This document shows positions 33,307-42,128 of a stretch of 64,000 nucleotides of DNA, piece by piece. The stretch is taken from the NCBI GenBank assembly GCA_900116485.1, contig FPAX01000001.1:372001-436000 (forward strand). Reading direction: 5' to 3'. Below the pieces are notes generated by a model. It did not search any database. It was not told the origin of the DNA and saw only the letters and a list, made by a program, of their open reading frames with translations. Both the position numbers and the translations under genes were made by a program. The number at the start of each line of letters is the position of its first letter. Position 1 is the stretch's first letter. Source of the DNA: Selenomonas sp. GACV-9. Lineage in GTDB: Bacteria; Bacillota; Negativicutes; Selenomonadales; Selenomonadaceae.

Positions 33307-34764
33307 TCAGGCATGTTCCTCACGTGTCTTTGAGAGCAGCTCCATCTTGAGCTCATAGTAAGCCGGCGTCATGTCAAGATAATGACGGTGCGGATTCTCA
33401 AAACGCTGTTCCTCTTCCCAAATCTCATTTTCGAGCTGCTGTTTGACATAGTTGCGAATCTCATCAAGAGTCGGCAGTTTCTCCGTGCGTTTGCCCTGGC
33501 GCACATAGATCTTTCGCAGATTCTTCATCGTGCAGCCCTCAAAGGTACGGTTTTTCCATGGCTTGACCGGATCCACATAGCGGAAGGGCTGCGAAAGGTC
33601 AATCGGCTCACCGCAGACAGCCAGCATATCAGCCACAGCATGACCGTCGGCATCATAGACACGGTAAAGGTCTTTAAGGCCCGGATTCGTGATTTTCTCG
33701 ACGTTCTCCGACACCTTGATGCGCGGTGCGAATTCACCATTCTCGCCAACAGCCGCCAGCTTGTAGACCGCGCCGAATACCGGCTCGGATTTAGCCGTAA
33801 TCAAGCGCTCGCCAATGCCAAAGCTGTCGATGCAAGCACCCTGATTCAAGAGCGACGTAACTGTAAACTCATCGAGGCTATTCGAGACGACAATCTTGCA
33901 GTCCTCAAGGCCAGCTTTGTCGAGCATCTTGCGCACGCGCTTGGAAAGGTACGCCAAATCACCCGAGTCAATGCGGATACCGACGAGGCGCTTGCCCATC
34001 GGCTCCAAGACCTCATGGGCCACGCGGATGGCATTGGGGATGCCCGAATGGATGACATCATAAGTATCGACCAGCAGCACCGTCGCATCCGGATACGTTT
34101 CGGCATATTTCTTGAAGGCCGTATACTCATCCTTATAGAACATGACCCAGCTATGGGCCATCGTACCCGAAATCGGGATGTTGAACATCTGGCCAGCCGA
34201 GACCGTTGCTGTACCAACAACGCCGCCGATATAAGCAGCCCGCGCGCCATAGGTCGCTGCATCCATGTTGTGCGCACGGCGGGCGCCGAAATCCGACACC
34301 GCACGGCCATTGGCTGCCTTGACGATGCGGCGCGCCTTCGTCGCAATCAAGGACTGATGGTTGATCTGGGCGAGGATTGCTGTCTCGACAAGCTGTGCGT
34401 CAATCAGAGGTGCCACTACCGTGATGCACGGTTCATTCGGATACATGATGGTTCCCTCAGGCAGTGCGTAAATGTCCCCCGAGAAATGGAAATTCTCCAG
34501 ATACTGCAGGAACTCCTCCGAGAAGATTCTCTGCTGGCGGAAATACTCGACATCCTCCTTCGAAAACTCCATATTCTCCACGTACTCGATGATCTGCTCC
34601 AGACCGGCAAAAATCGCAAAGCCGCCCTTATCGGGATTCGCACGGTAGAAAACATCGAAGGCCACCTGTACGTCTTTATCATGATCCTGGAAATAGCCAT
34701 TAGCCATGGTCATTTCATAAAAATCCATCATCATGGTAATGTTTCGTTTGTCAAATTGTGTCAA
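33307..34764 (-). CDS. pncB: Nicotinate phosphoribosyltransferase
   Basis: 485 residues from TTG 34764, with AGGAGGTG 6 bases upstream; the longer frame to 34800 lacks a ribosome binding site. Visible features: MMMDFYEMTMANGYF, FAGLEQIIEYVENM, DFGARRAHNMDAATYGARAA (phosphoribosyl-binding and catalytic region), ISGTMAHSWVMFY, and VGIRIDSGDLAYLSK near the product site. It makes nicotinate mononucleotide from nicotinate and PRPP in NAD salvage. Own promoter upstream; co-transcribed with aroE. Confidence 0.95.
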   Translation of the reverse strand: MTQFDKRNITMMMDFYEMTMANGYFQDHDKDVQVAFDVFYRANPDKGGFAIFAGLEQIIEYVENMEFSKEDVEYFRQQRIFSEEFLQYLENFHFSGDIYALPEGTIMYPNEPCITVVAPLIDAQLVETAILAQINHQSLIATKARRIVKAANGRAVSDFGARRAHNMDAATYGARAAYIGGVVGTATVSAGQMFNIPISGTMAHSWVMFYKDEYTAFKKYAETYPDATVLLVDTYDVIHSGIPNAIRVAHEVLEPMGKRLVGIRIDSGDLAYLSKRVRKMLDKAGLEDCKIVVSNSLDEFTVTSLLNQGACIDSFGIGERLITAKSEPVFGAVYKLAAVGENGEFAPRIKVSENVEKITNPGLKDLYRVYDADGHAVADMLAVCGEPIDLSQPFRYVDPVKPWKNRTFEGCTMKNLRKIYVRQGKRTEKLPTLDEIRNYVKQQLENEIWEEEQRFENPHRHYLDMTPAYYELKMELLSKTREEHA

Positions 34765-34818
34765 AAAAGACACCTCCTGTTTGCAGCTCAGCCGCATCAT
34801 AAAAAATATACAGGAATA

Positions 34819-34847
34819 ATTATACCATTCTGCGCTGTCTATGGCAA
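34819..34847 (-). promoter_or_regulatory. Promoter of pncB-aroE
   Basis: Minus strand TTGCCA, 17 bases, TATAAT; about 55 bases before the TTG start. Confidence 0.75.
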
Positions 34848-34858
34848 AAAAATACCTG

Positions 34859-36316
34859 TCACAGGATGATGCCGAGCCACTTCCAGTAGGTTGCTGCCAT
34901 CAGCATGATCAGACTGTAGGCAATCACGGTAAGAGGGATGCCTGTCTTGATAAAAGTCTTCGCCTCAAAGGTCTCCGTGCCAAAAGCCACCATGTTCTGG
35001 GGCGCATTGACCGGCAGGATGAAACCAAAGCAGATGACATACTGCAGGATAAGCGTCATGCCAACCACATTGAGCTGCGAATGCTCTGCCGCCCCCTGCA
35101 GCACCGAGATGACAATGGGGATCATGGCCGCTGCCAACGCCGTAGCACTGGCAAAGCCCAGATGGATGACAATCAGGAACAGCGCCAGGATCGCAATAAT
35201 CATAAAGGCCGAAGTATGATAAAGACCAAAGAGATTGACAATCACATGGGCAATCCACGCAGCCGCCTTGGTCGACAGCACCGCCGACCCCAGGCTGATG
35301 CCAACGCCGAAGAGCACCAGCGTGCCCCAGCCGATCTTGGCCTGTGCCTCTTTCCAGGTCATGATGCCAATGCCCGGCAGCATCATCAGGGTGATGGCTG
35401 CCATCGTCGTCGACGAGGTATCGAAGTTATGCAGGATCTTTTCGGTCGACCACAAAAACAGCAGCACCAGCGAAATGCCCATCAGTTTCTTTTCGCTAAG
35501 CGTCATCGGGCCTAATTCCTTGAGCTCACGGGCGACCGTCTCCTGACCGCCCTCGATTTCATCCATTTCAGGCGGCACGAGTTTTAGCAGCAGGAAATAG
35601 AGCACCACACTCATGATGGCCGCAAAGGGCGCCGCCGTCACGAACCAGTCAAGCCAGCTGACTGTCGTCCCCAGCTGCTTTTCGATAAACTCCAACGCAA
35701 TCATGTTCTGGGCCGCAGCCGTCTTGATGCCCACATTCCAGATGCTGTCAGCCTGGGCAATCGCAATCATCATCACCGCCGAGAACCGGCTCTTGAGCGG
35801 TACACCAAAGGCCGCAATGATGCCCATGACTATCGGCACCATGCACGAGACACGCGCCGTAGTGCTCGGTACGAAAAAACTCAGGATAAAGCCAACCAGG
35901 ATTACGCCAGCCAAGACATTCTTGGTCTTGGCGCCGATCTTCGACAGGATGAATAAGGCGAGACGCTTGTCAAGCCCCGTCTTCATCATGGCCGCGGAGA
36001 TAAACAGCGCCGCACCGACTAATGCCAGCGCCGGGCTCGAGAATCCGGACATGGCCATCTTGAGAGCCCCAGAAGTGCCGAGCACCTTGTCAGGATTCAT
36101 CATGTTCGGTGCTGTGCCGAGCAAAAAGGCCATCAGGGAGATGATGATTGCCGCCGAGACAGGATACGAAACCGTCTCAAACATCCAAATCACGACCGAA
36201 AACACCAGGACAGCCAACATGCGATGCCCGGCCGTCGACAGATCCGGTGGCGTCGGCAGCAGCAAAATCACCAATAATACCAATAATCCCAACGGCAAAC
36301 CAATCTTTTTCCTCAT
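34859..36316 (-). CDS. DASS-family (SLC13) sodium:dicarboxylate/anion symporter
   Basis: 485 residues, about 12 hydrophobic segments. It carries the paired re-entrant loop motifs of the DASS family: SFFVPSTTARVSCMVP in the first half and FILPVNAPQNMVAFGT in the second, which bind sodium and the carboxylate. The closest relatives by eye are CitT/YbhI-like transporters for di- or tricarboxylates; the substrate cannot be read from sequence. Single gene with its own strong promoter and a long leader (about 110 nt) containing a perfect short inverted repeat, so regulation is likely. Confidence 0.88.
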   Translation of the reverse strand: MRKKIGLPLGLLVLLVILLLPTPPDLSTAGHRMLAVLVFSVVIWMFETVSYPVSAAIIISLMAFLLGTAPNMMNPDKVLGTSGALKMAMSGFSSPALALVGAALFISAAMMKTGLDKRLALFILSKIGAKTKNVLAGVILVGFILSFFVPSTTARVSCMVPIVMGIIAAFGVPLKSRFSAVMMIAIAQADSIWNVGIKTAAAQNMIALEFIEKQLGTTVSWLDWFVTAAPFAAIMSVVLYFLLLKLVPPEMDEIEGGQETVARELKELGPMTLSEKKLMGISLVLLFLWSTEKILHNFDTSSTTMAAITLMMLPGIGIMTWKEAQAKIGWGTLVLFGVGISLGSAVLSTKAAAWIAHVIVNLFGLYHTSAFMIIAILALFLIVIHLGFASATALAAAMIPIVISVLQGAAEHSQLNVVGMTLILQYVICFGFILPVNAPQNMVAFGTETFEAKTFIKTGIPLTVIAYSLIMLMAATYWKWLGIIL

Positions 36317-36358
36317 ATTCTAACCTTCCTTTCAAACGCAAAAAGAGCACACCACGCC

Positions 36359-36374
36359 CAGGAAACATTTCCTG
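36359..36374. promoter_or_regulatory. Inverted repeat in the leader of the DASS gene
   Basis: CAGGAAACATTTCCTG: perfect 7-base arms around a 2-base centre, between promoter and start codon. It could be an operator or a small RNA hairpin. Confidence 0.4.
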
Positions 36375-36439
36375 CTCAGCATGATGCACTCCGTTGTGCT
36401 TATATATATTATATTTTATACTTCATATGCTATTTTTAT

Positions 36440-36468
36440 ATAATACAAGAAATACCTCTATCTGTCAA
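36440..36468 (-). promoter_or_regulatory. Promoter of the DASS transporter gene
   Basis: Minus strand TTGACA, 17 bases, TATTAT, in AT-rich DNA. The rest of 36375-36568 is AT-rich with no gene. Confidence 0.75.
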
Positions 36469-36568
36469 ATAAAAAGTGTTACTTTGTAAACCAACTTTTC
36501 TTCTCATCGGCAACATATTGTGTTATAGTAAAAAAAATACCTTGTTCATGAAATCCCCTCGCTCTTTC

Positions 36569-37491
36569 TTATTTCTCTACGGCATTGCTGCTGCCAGCAT
36601 TCTTCCACCGGAACAATCTCTTCTCCACCAAGGACAAGAATCCATAGAAGATCGTATATTCCAACCCGATAAGGGTAGCAGCCAAAAACATATCCGCCAT
36701 CTTGAACCAATTCTTCGCATTGACAATGATGTAGCCAAGCCCTGTCGATGCGCCCATCATCTCCGCCACCACCAGTGCTGAAAAGGTAAGGGCCAGGCTC
36801 ATCTTCATACCCTCAAAGATCTTCGGCAATGCAGAATTCAAGATAACCTTCGTAAAAATCTGATACTCCGACGCCCCGAGGCTCTTGGCCGAACGGATCA
36901 AAAGCGAATCGGTCTCGCGGATGCCGCCGATGATGTAGATCAGCCTCGGCACAAAGGTCGCATAGGCAATCAAGGCAATCTTCGACGCCTCGCCGATGCC
37001 GAACCAGATCAGGAACATCGGCAAGAAGGCAAACACCGGGATCGGCCCCACCATATTGATGATGGGCGACAGGATATTGTCCCAGCTCCTGCTCATGGCA
37101 ATCAGGATGCCAACCACCAGCGAGGCGGCCCCCCCAGCACAAAGCCCGCCAGCATCCGGTAGAAGCTCATCCCGATATGCATGGCCAGCGCGCCGCTCAT
37201 GAGGTACGCATAGCCTGTCTCGATCACCGTGACCGGCGACGGCAGGAATACCGGATTGAACCAGCCGCTCTGGGCATTGAGATAGCTTACCAGCTCCCAC
37301 AGGCAGAAGAAATAGAACAATGCCAAGGCCTTATAGAACTTGTCTGCCCTAGCCTTCCTGGCCTCTGTATATTTACGCGGAACAATGTTTTCCTCATAGG
37401 TCTGCTCCTGCGTATACTGGGACATAACCAATTCATCAAAAAAGGAAAGCATTTCCATTTCGCCGGAAGGGATATATTCCTTGCTCTTCAT
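36569..37491 (-). pseudogene. ABC transporter permease, NitT/TauT (SsuC/TauC-like), frameshifted in a G tract
   Basis: Two overlapping frames together make one permease of about 307 residues. The first (37102-37491) runs from MKSKEYIPSGEMEML to FYRMLAGFVLGG; the second continues AASLVVGILIAMSRSW and includes the EAA loop SLGASEYQIFTKVILNSALP. The junction is a run of seven G on the minus strand (37129-37135). Eight G would restore the exact family sequence. Either a genuine slippage mutation, a phase-variable switch or a sequencing error. The start overlaps the ATPase stop by 4 bases (ATGA). Such permeases import sulfonates, nitrate, taurine or thiamine precursors; no binding-protein gene is adjacent, so the substrate is unknown. 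Confidence 0.85.
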
Positions 37492-38252
37492 TCTGCCTGC
37501 ACCGCCCTCTGTTCTGATTCACATTCTGCTAACCGTTCAGCAAATTGTTCCACATATTCTTGGAATGCTGCCGTTTTCATATCCCGCGGCCGCGACAAAT
37601 CAATGGGAACATCGGCATCAATATGCCCATCCTTGAATAGTACCACGCGATCTGCTAAGTACACGGCCTCCGGCACACTATGAGTGATGAAGAATATCGT
37701 CTTCTTGCTGAGCTGCCAGATACGTGTGATTTCCTGCCGCATCAACTCACGGGTCAAGGCATCCAGCGCCCCTAGCGGCTCATCCATAAGCAATACATCC
37801 GAATCCGGGGCTAGGGCACGCGCGATACCTACCCGCTGCGCCATACCGCCGGAAAGCTCTGCTGGATAGGCCCCCTCATAGATTTCAAGGCCAATCATCT
37901 GGATATACTTGCTGGCAACTTCTGCGGCATCTTTCTGTTTCCTGAGCCTCAATCCGAACTCGATATTCTGCCGGACCGTATACCAAGGAAACAGTGCATG
38001 CTGCTGAAAAACTACGCCACGGGTCTCTGACGGACCATCGATATCGACGCCATTGACCGCAATCCTGCCCTTATCCGGTTTCAGATAGCCCGCCAGCAGA
38101 TTCAAGAATGTCGATTTACCGCAGCCGCTTTTCCCCAGGATACAGATAAACTCACCGTTTTCTACTTCCAGATTGACATCTTCCAAAACGTACTTCGGCT
38201 TGCCATCGACAAGATCAAAAGCCTTATGCAAATACTGAATGGATACGCCCAT
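37488..38252 (-). CDS. ABC transporter ATPase, NitT/TauT (SsuB/TauB-like)
   Basis: 254 residues from ATG 38252, which has AGGAGG 8 bases upstream; a GTG at 38261 overlaps that site and is rejected. Walker A GKSGCGKST, Q-loop VVFQQHALFPW, signature LSGGMAQRVGIARAL, Walker B VLLMDEPLGALD and switch His in FFITHSVPEA are all intact. It energises import with the following permease. A terminator-like hairpin ends directly before the ribosome binding site, so expression may be attenuated. Confidence 0.9.
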   Translation of the reverse strand: MGVSIQYLHKAFDLVDGKPKYVLEDVNLEVENGEFICILGKSGCGKSTFLNLLAGYLKPDKGRIAVNGVDIDGPSETRGVVFQQHALFPWYTVRQNIEFGLRLRKQKDAAEVASKYIQMIGLEIYEGAYPAELSGGMAQRVGIARALAPDSDVLLMDEPLGALDALTRELMRQEITRIWQLSKKTIFFITHSVPEAVYLADRVVLFKDGHIDADVPIDLSRPRDMKTAAFQEYVEQFAERLAECESEQRAVQAE

Positions 38253-38266
38253 CCTATGCACCTCCT

Positions 38267-38310
38267 AAAAAAGCAAAGACGCCAAGCGTTCAATCGCTTT
38301 GCGTCTTTGC
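38267..38310 (-). terminator. Terminator/attenuator hairpin in the ABC operon leader
   Basis: Minus strand GCAAAGACGCAAAGCG and CGCTTGGCGTCTTTGC pair with one mismatch, followed by TTTTTT and then, without a gap, the AGGAGG of the ATPase gene. The predicted RNA start is only about 20 nt upstream, too little for a classical aptamer. Confidence 0.7.
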
Positions 38311-38335
38311 AAATCTCTTATGTGGTTATGGTTAT

Positions 38336-38364
38336 ATTATAGGCAGCTATTTGCGCCCTCACAA
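38336..38364 (-). promoter_or_regulatory. Promoter of the ABC operon
   Basis: Minus strand TTGTGA, 17 bases, TATAAT. Confidence 0.7.
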
Positions 38365-38379
38365 TGTGCAGGTTGCACA
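38365..38379. promoter_or_regulatory. Operator-like palindrome abutting the ABC promoter
   Basis: TGTGCA-3 nt-TGCACA, directly next to the -35 box on its upstream side. The position suits an activator or repressor; no regulator gene is next to it. Confidence 0.5.
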
Positions 38380-38431
38380 CTTATGCCAATTATGCGCAGG
38401 CACTCTGCCTAGAATCCATTCCCTTTACATA

Positions 38432-38471
38432 TAAAAACAGGCAGGAACCCCCAAAGGATTCCTGCCTGCCA
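38432..38471 (-). terminator. Terminator after the small membrane-protein gene
   Basis: Minus strand GGCAGGCAGGAATCC and GGTTCCTGCCTG stem followed by TTTTTAT. Confidence 0.85.
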
Positions 38472-38476
38472 TGAAT

Positions 38477-38812
38477 TCAATGAATGAACATGTACCAAAC
38501 GGCGATGATGCCGCCAGCCACGGTCGCTATCTTCTCCAGTTGATCGGTGCTTGTGCTCTGCAGCCAATCGGTGTTCACATCAATCACATCGAGCCCCTTG
38601 CGCACGAGCCAGCGCAGTGCGCAGGCCAATAGATACGTCAGCGCAATCTTTACGAGCACCACGGCCACATTCACGGCCAGACCAATAATCAGGCAGACCA
38701 GCGCCGCGACAAGCACGACACCGGCAATGCCAGTCAGCATAGTCATGACCACACCACTGACAAGTGATGCGCCAAGAAGTCCCAATACCACAAGTATCGC
38801 CAAAACGCTCAT
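38477..38812 (-). CDS. Small membrane protein, function unknown
   Basis: 111 residues from ATG 38812 (GAGGTG 6 bases upstream). Two or three hydrophobic segments fill residues 1-75 (MSVLAILVVLGLLGASLVSG, ALVCLIIGLAVNVAVVLVKI), then a short soluble part with DVNTDWLQSTST and a last hydrophobic stretch. I do not recognise a family. It follows the UPF0158 gene by 15 bases and shares its promoter and terminator. Confidence 0.75.
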   Translation of the reverse strand: MSVLAILVVLGLLGASLVSGVVMTMLTGIAGVVLVAALVCLIIGLAVNVAVVLVKIALTYLLACALRWLVRKGLDVIDVNTDWLQSTSTDQLEKIATVAGGIIAVWYMFIH

Positions 38813-38827
38813 AGGAAACACCTCACT

Positions 38828-39241
38828 TTATGCCTCGTATTCGAGGGCGTTTTCCTCACACCAGTCGCGGGCCACCTCGATAAGCTGTGCCTGCAGATAC
38901 TTTTCCCAGGCCGGCTTAAGTAGCAGATGGCGCACCTGATGGTTGAACCGTGTCATCGCGCCGCTGCCCTGCAGTGCCTCGCGCAAGCGCGCCTTGACAT
39001 CCTCACGTTCCCGCGAGTCAGCAAATCCCTGCATGAAATCACGCAAATCCTCATCGATGACGTTAGGAACAGGAATGTAATGTTCCCAATCCTCCTCAAT
39101 CGTGAATACATGCTCCAAGGCCTGTTCCTCGTCCATATCATCAGCCACGACGATGACTTTTCCCTTCGCAATGTCGACATAACTCTGCCGCACATCCGAC
39201 TGCGCCATGGCGGCCGCTAATTCTTCCAATTTGATTTTCAT
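38828..39241 (-). CDS. UPF0158 family protein
   Basis: 137 residues from ATG 39241, which has GGAGG 7 bases upstream. The features FTIEEDWEHYIPVPNVIDE, MQGFADS and the C-terminal ARDWCEENALEYEA match the UPF0158 pattern. It is acidic and cytoplasmic. The function of the family is unknown; a nucleic-acid or regulatory role is only a guess. First gene of a two-gene unit. Confidence 0.75.
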   Translation of the reverse strand: MKIKLEELAAAMAQSDVRQSYVDIAKGKVIVVADDMDEEQALEHVFTIEEDWEHYIPVPNVIDEDLRDFMQGFADSREREDVKARLREALQGSGAMTRFNHQVRHLLLKPAWEKYLQAQLIEVARDWCEENALEYEA

Positions 39242-39269
39242 AGTATTTCCTCCGTTATTTTCCTCCTTA

Positions 39270-39299
39270 ATTATACGCATAATTGCCCATAAAAAACAA
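39270..39299 (-). promoter_or_regulatory. Promoter of the UPF0158 unit, overlapping the tyrA terminator
   Basis: Minus strand TTGTTT, 18 bases, TATAAT. The -35 box lies in the T run of the tyrA terminator. Confidence 0.55.
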
Positions 39300-39320
39300 G
39301 CCTTCCCCCAGGAAGGCTCG
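39291..39320 (-). terminator. Terminator after tyrA
   Basis: Minus strand AGCCTTCC and GGAAGGCT stem followed by TTTTTT. The stem sequence is shared with the hairpins at 42790-42819 and 51231-51256. Confidence 0.8.
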
Positions 39321-39324
39321 TTTA

Positions 39325-40221
39325 TCAGTTCGGATCGAATTTCTTCGTAGCATTTTCAAGCAAGCTGTCGCGGCGCTGTTTCGAAGCCGCAAAATAGTCG
39401 TGTACAGCCTGGCGGTCGTGATTCTCACAGGCCGTGATAACTTCGCCGAGGATGTTCTGCAGCTCTTTGAGATTGGCCACGATGGCCTCCCCATTGGTCA
39501 TGCAGATATCGGCCCACATGTCGGCATTCGAGGAGGCAATGCGCGTCGTATCGGTAAAGCCGCCGCCGATGAGCTTGATGCACGAGTCCAGGTCGCCGCC
39601 TGTGCGATTGAGCAGCGTGACGAGGGCCGCCGCCGTCACATGCGGCACATGGCTGATGACCGACGCGCAGCGGTCGTGGCGCGCGATGTCCAGCGTCGTG
39701 AAATTGGCCCCCGTATGGCGCAGGACGCTCATGAGCTTATCGTGGGCCTCCTGTGGCGCCCCCGTGTCCTCGACGATCACATAGGCCTTGCCGACGAACA
39801 GGTCCTTCTTGGCCGCCGTGACGCCGCTCTTTTCGCGGCCAGTCATCGGATGACCGGCGATATAGTAGACGTCCTGGGGCAGGATATCCCGCAGATGACG
39901 CCAGATATACTGCTTGGTGCTGCCCGCATCGGTGAGGATGGCCCCCTTCTTCAGATAGGGCAGGATCTTTTCCACCATGGGCACGATCTGCAGGACCGGC
40001 GGGCTCAGAAAGACAATATCGGCGTCTTTGACCACGGCCTCGATATCTGCGGTCGCATAATCGACAGCACCGAGCTTCATCGCATTATCCATCGAGGCTT
40101 GCGTGCGGCAAAGGCCTGTGATGTAGATATCCTCGCCCATCTTATCCTTGAGGCACAGTCCCAGTGAGCCACCGATCAAACCGACGCCTATGATGGCAAG
40201 GTTTATCTTCGCCCGGCTCAT
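39325..40221 (-). CDS. tyrA: Prephenate dehydrogenase
   Basis: 298 residues. NAD-binding [15 protein letters not shown] at the N-terminus, [21 protein letters not shown], and the catalytic [22 protein letters not shown] is the C-terminal helical-domain signature. It oxidatively decarboxylates prephenate to 4-hydroxyphenylpyruvate, committing flux to tyrosine. It overlaps aroF by 4 bases (ATGA), so the two are coupled, and both sit under a T-box with a tyrosine specifier. There is no C-terminal ACT domain, so feedback control probably rests on AroF or on the T-box. Confidence 0.95.
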   Translation of the reverse strand: MSRAKINLAIIGVGLIGGSLGLCLKDKMGEDIYITGLCRTQASMDNAMKLGAVDYATADIEAVVKDADIVFLSPPVLQIVPMVEKILPYLKKGAILTDAGSTKQYIWRHLRDILPQDVYYIAGHPMTGREKSGVTAAKKDLFVGKAYVIVEDTGAPQEAHDKLMSVLRHTGANFTTLDIARHDRCASVISHVPHVTAAALVTLLNRTGGDLDSCIKLIGGGFTDTTRIASSNADMWADICMTNGEAIVANLKELQNILGEVITACENHDRQAVHDYFAASKQRRDSLLENATKKFDPN

Positions 40222-41231
40222 AATTTCCGGCCCATGACAGCGGCGATCTTGCCCAAGTCCGCCATCAAGCGGTTGAAGTTCTTCGGCGTCAGGCTCTGGT
40301 CACCATCGGAAAGGGCGACCTCCGGATGCGGATGCACTTCGATGATCAGGCCGTCACAGCCAGCGGCAACAGCGGCGCGGGCCATCGGCTGCACCATCTG
40401 CCAGCGGCCCGTGCCATGGCTCGGGTCAACGATGATGGGCAGGTGGGAGAGCTCCTTGATAGCTGCCACGGCGCTGAGGTCGAGGGTGTTGCGCGTGAAG
40501 GTCTCATAGGTACGGATGCCGCGCTCGCAGAAAATGACGTTCTCATTGCCGCCAGCAAGGATGTATTCGGCGGCATTGAGCCATTCGCTGATGGTTGCCG
40601 ACAGACCGCGCTTGAGCATGACCGGCTTGTTGACCTTGCCCAGTGCCTTCAGGAGCTGGAAGTTCTGCATATTGCGCGCACCGACCTGGTAAACATCGGC
40701 ATATTTGCCGACGAGCTCAATATCATCCTTATCGACGATTTCCGTGACGACCTTAAGGCCTTCTTCATCAGCAACTTCCCGCAGCATCTTGAGGCCATCC
40801 TCGGCCAGACCCTGGAAGTCATACGGGCTCGTGCGCGGCTTGAATGCGCCGCCGCGCAGGAACTGGGCCCCGCCGGCCTTGACGGCCTTGGCTGCCTCGC
40901 GCAGCTGCTCGATGCTCTCGACCGAGCAGGGGCCGGCCATGACGACGAGATTCTCACCGCCGACCTTGACGCCTGCCACATCGACCACCGAGTCCTCCGG
41001 ATGCCAGGTGCGGCTGACGAGCTTGTACTTCTCCGTGATGCGGACGGTCTTTTCGACGCCCTCCATCATGTTCATCTCAAGATTAGCAATCTTCTTCTTA
41101 TCGCCGATGACACCGACAATCGTGACTTCTTCACCAGTCGACACATGGGTCTTGAGACCGGCCGCTTCTATTTTCTTGATGACCTTGTCAATATTTTCTT
41201 TGGTTGCGCTGGGGCTCATTACAATAATCAT
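40218..41231 (-). CDS. aroF: 3-deoxy-7-phosphoheptulonate (DAHP) synthase, AroA-I-beta type with N-terminal regulatory domain
   Basis: 337 residues from ATG 41231 (GGAGGG 6 bases upstream; a TTG at 41246 overlaps that site). Residues 1-70 form the ferredoxin-like regulatory domain ([20 protein letters not shown]). The catalytic barrel has [46 protein letters not shown] and DPSHGTGR. It condenses PEP with erythrose-4-phosphate, the entry to the shikimate pathway. The fused N-terminal domain usually mediates feedback by Tyr or Phe. It heads the aroF-tyrA operon behind a tyrosine T-box. Confidence 0.95.
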   Translation of the reverse strand: MIIVMSPSATKENIDKVIKKIEAAGLKTHVSTGEEVTIVGVIGDKKKIANLEMNMMEGVEKTVRITEKYKLVSRTWHPEDSVVDVAGVKVGGENLVVMAGPCSVESIEQLREAAKAVKAGGAQFLRGGAFKPRTSPYDFQGLAEDGLKMLREVADEEGLKVVTEIVDKDDIELVGKYADVYQVGARNMQNFQLLKALGKVNKPVMLKRGLSATISEWLNAAEYILAGGNENVIFCERGIRTYETFTRNTLDLSAVAAIKELSHLPIIVDPSHGTGRWQMVQPMARAAVAAGCDGLIIEVHPHPEVALSDGDQSLTPKNFNRLMADLGKIAAVMGRKL

Positions 41232-41300
41232 GGTGTTTCCCTCCAAAATCTTTAGTGATTCCTGTCTGAAAAATCATTCCGAAATGAAGTATTGCCACTA

Positions 41301-41546
41301 AAAAAGCCCGCCCCTCTACAGGGACGAGCATATATACCCGTGGTACCACCCTGCTTGCTGATGCAAGCCTCTCATTTCGGATACTGACATATCCTAGCCT
41401 ATGATAACGGTGGCATTCCGGCGCGGCCTACTGTTAGTTCAGCCTGCTGCTCAGGAGTGTATTTCCATTCAGGTCTTCACGGTGTTTCACCAGCCCACCG
41501 CTCTCTACAGAATCCACTAAATGTACTTCTCTCCGTCTGTGCATTT
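41301..41546 (-). ncRNA. T-box leader with tyrosine (UAC) specifier
   Basis: The minus strand carries the T-box sequence AGGGTGGTACCACGGG (41337-41352), then a terminator with the stem GCTCGTCCCTGTAGAGGGGCGGGC and TTTTTT (41301-41330). Upstream is stem I, with AGAGAGCGGTGGG as the AG-bulge/K-turn region. TGGAAA-TAC-ACTCC places the specifier at 41459-41461 as UAC (Tyr). Uncharged tRNA-Tyr should stabilise the antiterminator and turn on aroF-tyrA. This matches the operon's product. Confidence 0.92.
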
Positions 41547-41561
41547 CACTTGTTGGTTAAT

Positions 41562-41590
41562 ACTATAACAGCTTGCCGCAATAATGTCAA
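41562..41590 (-). promoter_or_regulatory. Promoter of the T-box/aroF-tyrA transcript
   Basis: Minus strand TTGACA, 17 bases, TATAGT, directly upstream of the T-box. A strong match. Confidence 0.85.
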
Positions 41591-41644
41591 CACATTTTGT
41601 AAATGTTGCTATACATAATCCACTGGTATTACACGTTTATTCCA

Positions 41645-42097
41645 TCAAACCTTGACCATCGCAATCTCGTCGCAGTTCGGGAACTTCGGACAATCGATGC
41701 ATTCCTTCCAAACCTTATGCGGCAGCTCTTCCTTTGTGATGGTCTCAAAGCCCAGCGTCTGGAAAAAGCCCGGCTTGTAGGTAAGCGTAAACACCTTCTC
41801 GACACCGAGCTGTTCACCTTCGGCAATCAGGCGCTTGACGATTTCTGCGCCAATTCCCTGCCGCGTCTTCTGCGGTGCTACGGCCAGCGTACGCACTTCA
41901 GCCAACCGATCCCAGATGATATGCAGGCCGCCCACACCGGCAATGGCGCCATCATCATCTTCGGCTACGATCATATCACGCAACGTCTCATAAAGCGTAT
42001 TGCGCGACCGGGCCAGCATCACGCCCTCTTCTGCATAATCAGCCACCAGCTGATAGATTGCCTCGATATCCTTAAATGTCGCCTTACGATATTTCAC
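41645..42097 (-). CDS. GNAT N-acetyltransferase, ArgA-like short form
   Basis: 150 residues from a GTG with a weak ribosome binding site. GNAT core: MKYRKATFKDIEAIYQLV, LAEVRTLAVAPQKTRQGIGAEIVKRL (acetyl-CoA binding), YKPGFFQTLGFE. The C-terminal cysteine cluster CIDCPKFPNCDE is typical of short N-acetylglutamate-synthase-like acetyltransferases in Firmicutes and Bacteroidetes. N-acetylglutamate synthesis for arginine is the likely role, not certain. It follows nth by 31 bases on the same strand. Confidence 0.8.
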   Translation of the reverse strand: MKYRKATFKDIEAIYQLVADYAEEGVMLARSRNTLYETLRDMIVAEDDDGAIAGVGGLHIIWDRLAEVRTLAVAPQKTRQGIGAEIVKRLIAEGEQLGVEKVFTLTYKPGFFQTLGFETITKEELPHKVWKECIDCPKFPNCDEIAMVKV

Positions 42098-42128
42098 TCA
42101 ACCATCCCATTTCCATTCAGTTCTTTAT

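Noticed and set aside
36359..36420. Leader of the DASS gene considered as a riboswitch
   Set aside because: A short perfect inverted repeat is present, but there is no known aptamer core and no terminator or sequestered ribosome site.
36476..36781. 101-codon plus-strand frame after the DASS promoter region
   Set aside because: Most of it is antisense to the ABC permease; no ribosome binding site or domain.
38267..38310. Hairpin before the ABC operon considered as a riboswitch expression platform
   Set aside because: The predicted transcript has only about 20 nt upstream of the hairpin, too little for a known aptamer; kept as a terminator/attenuator only.
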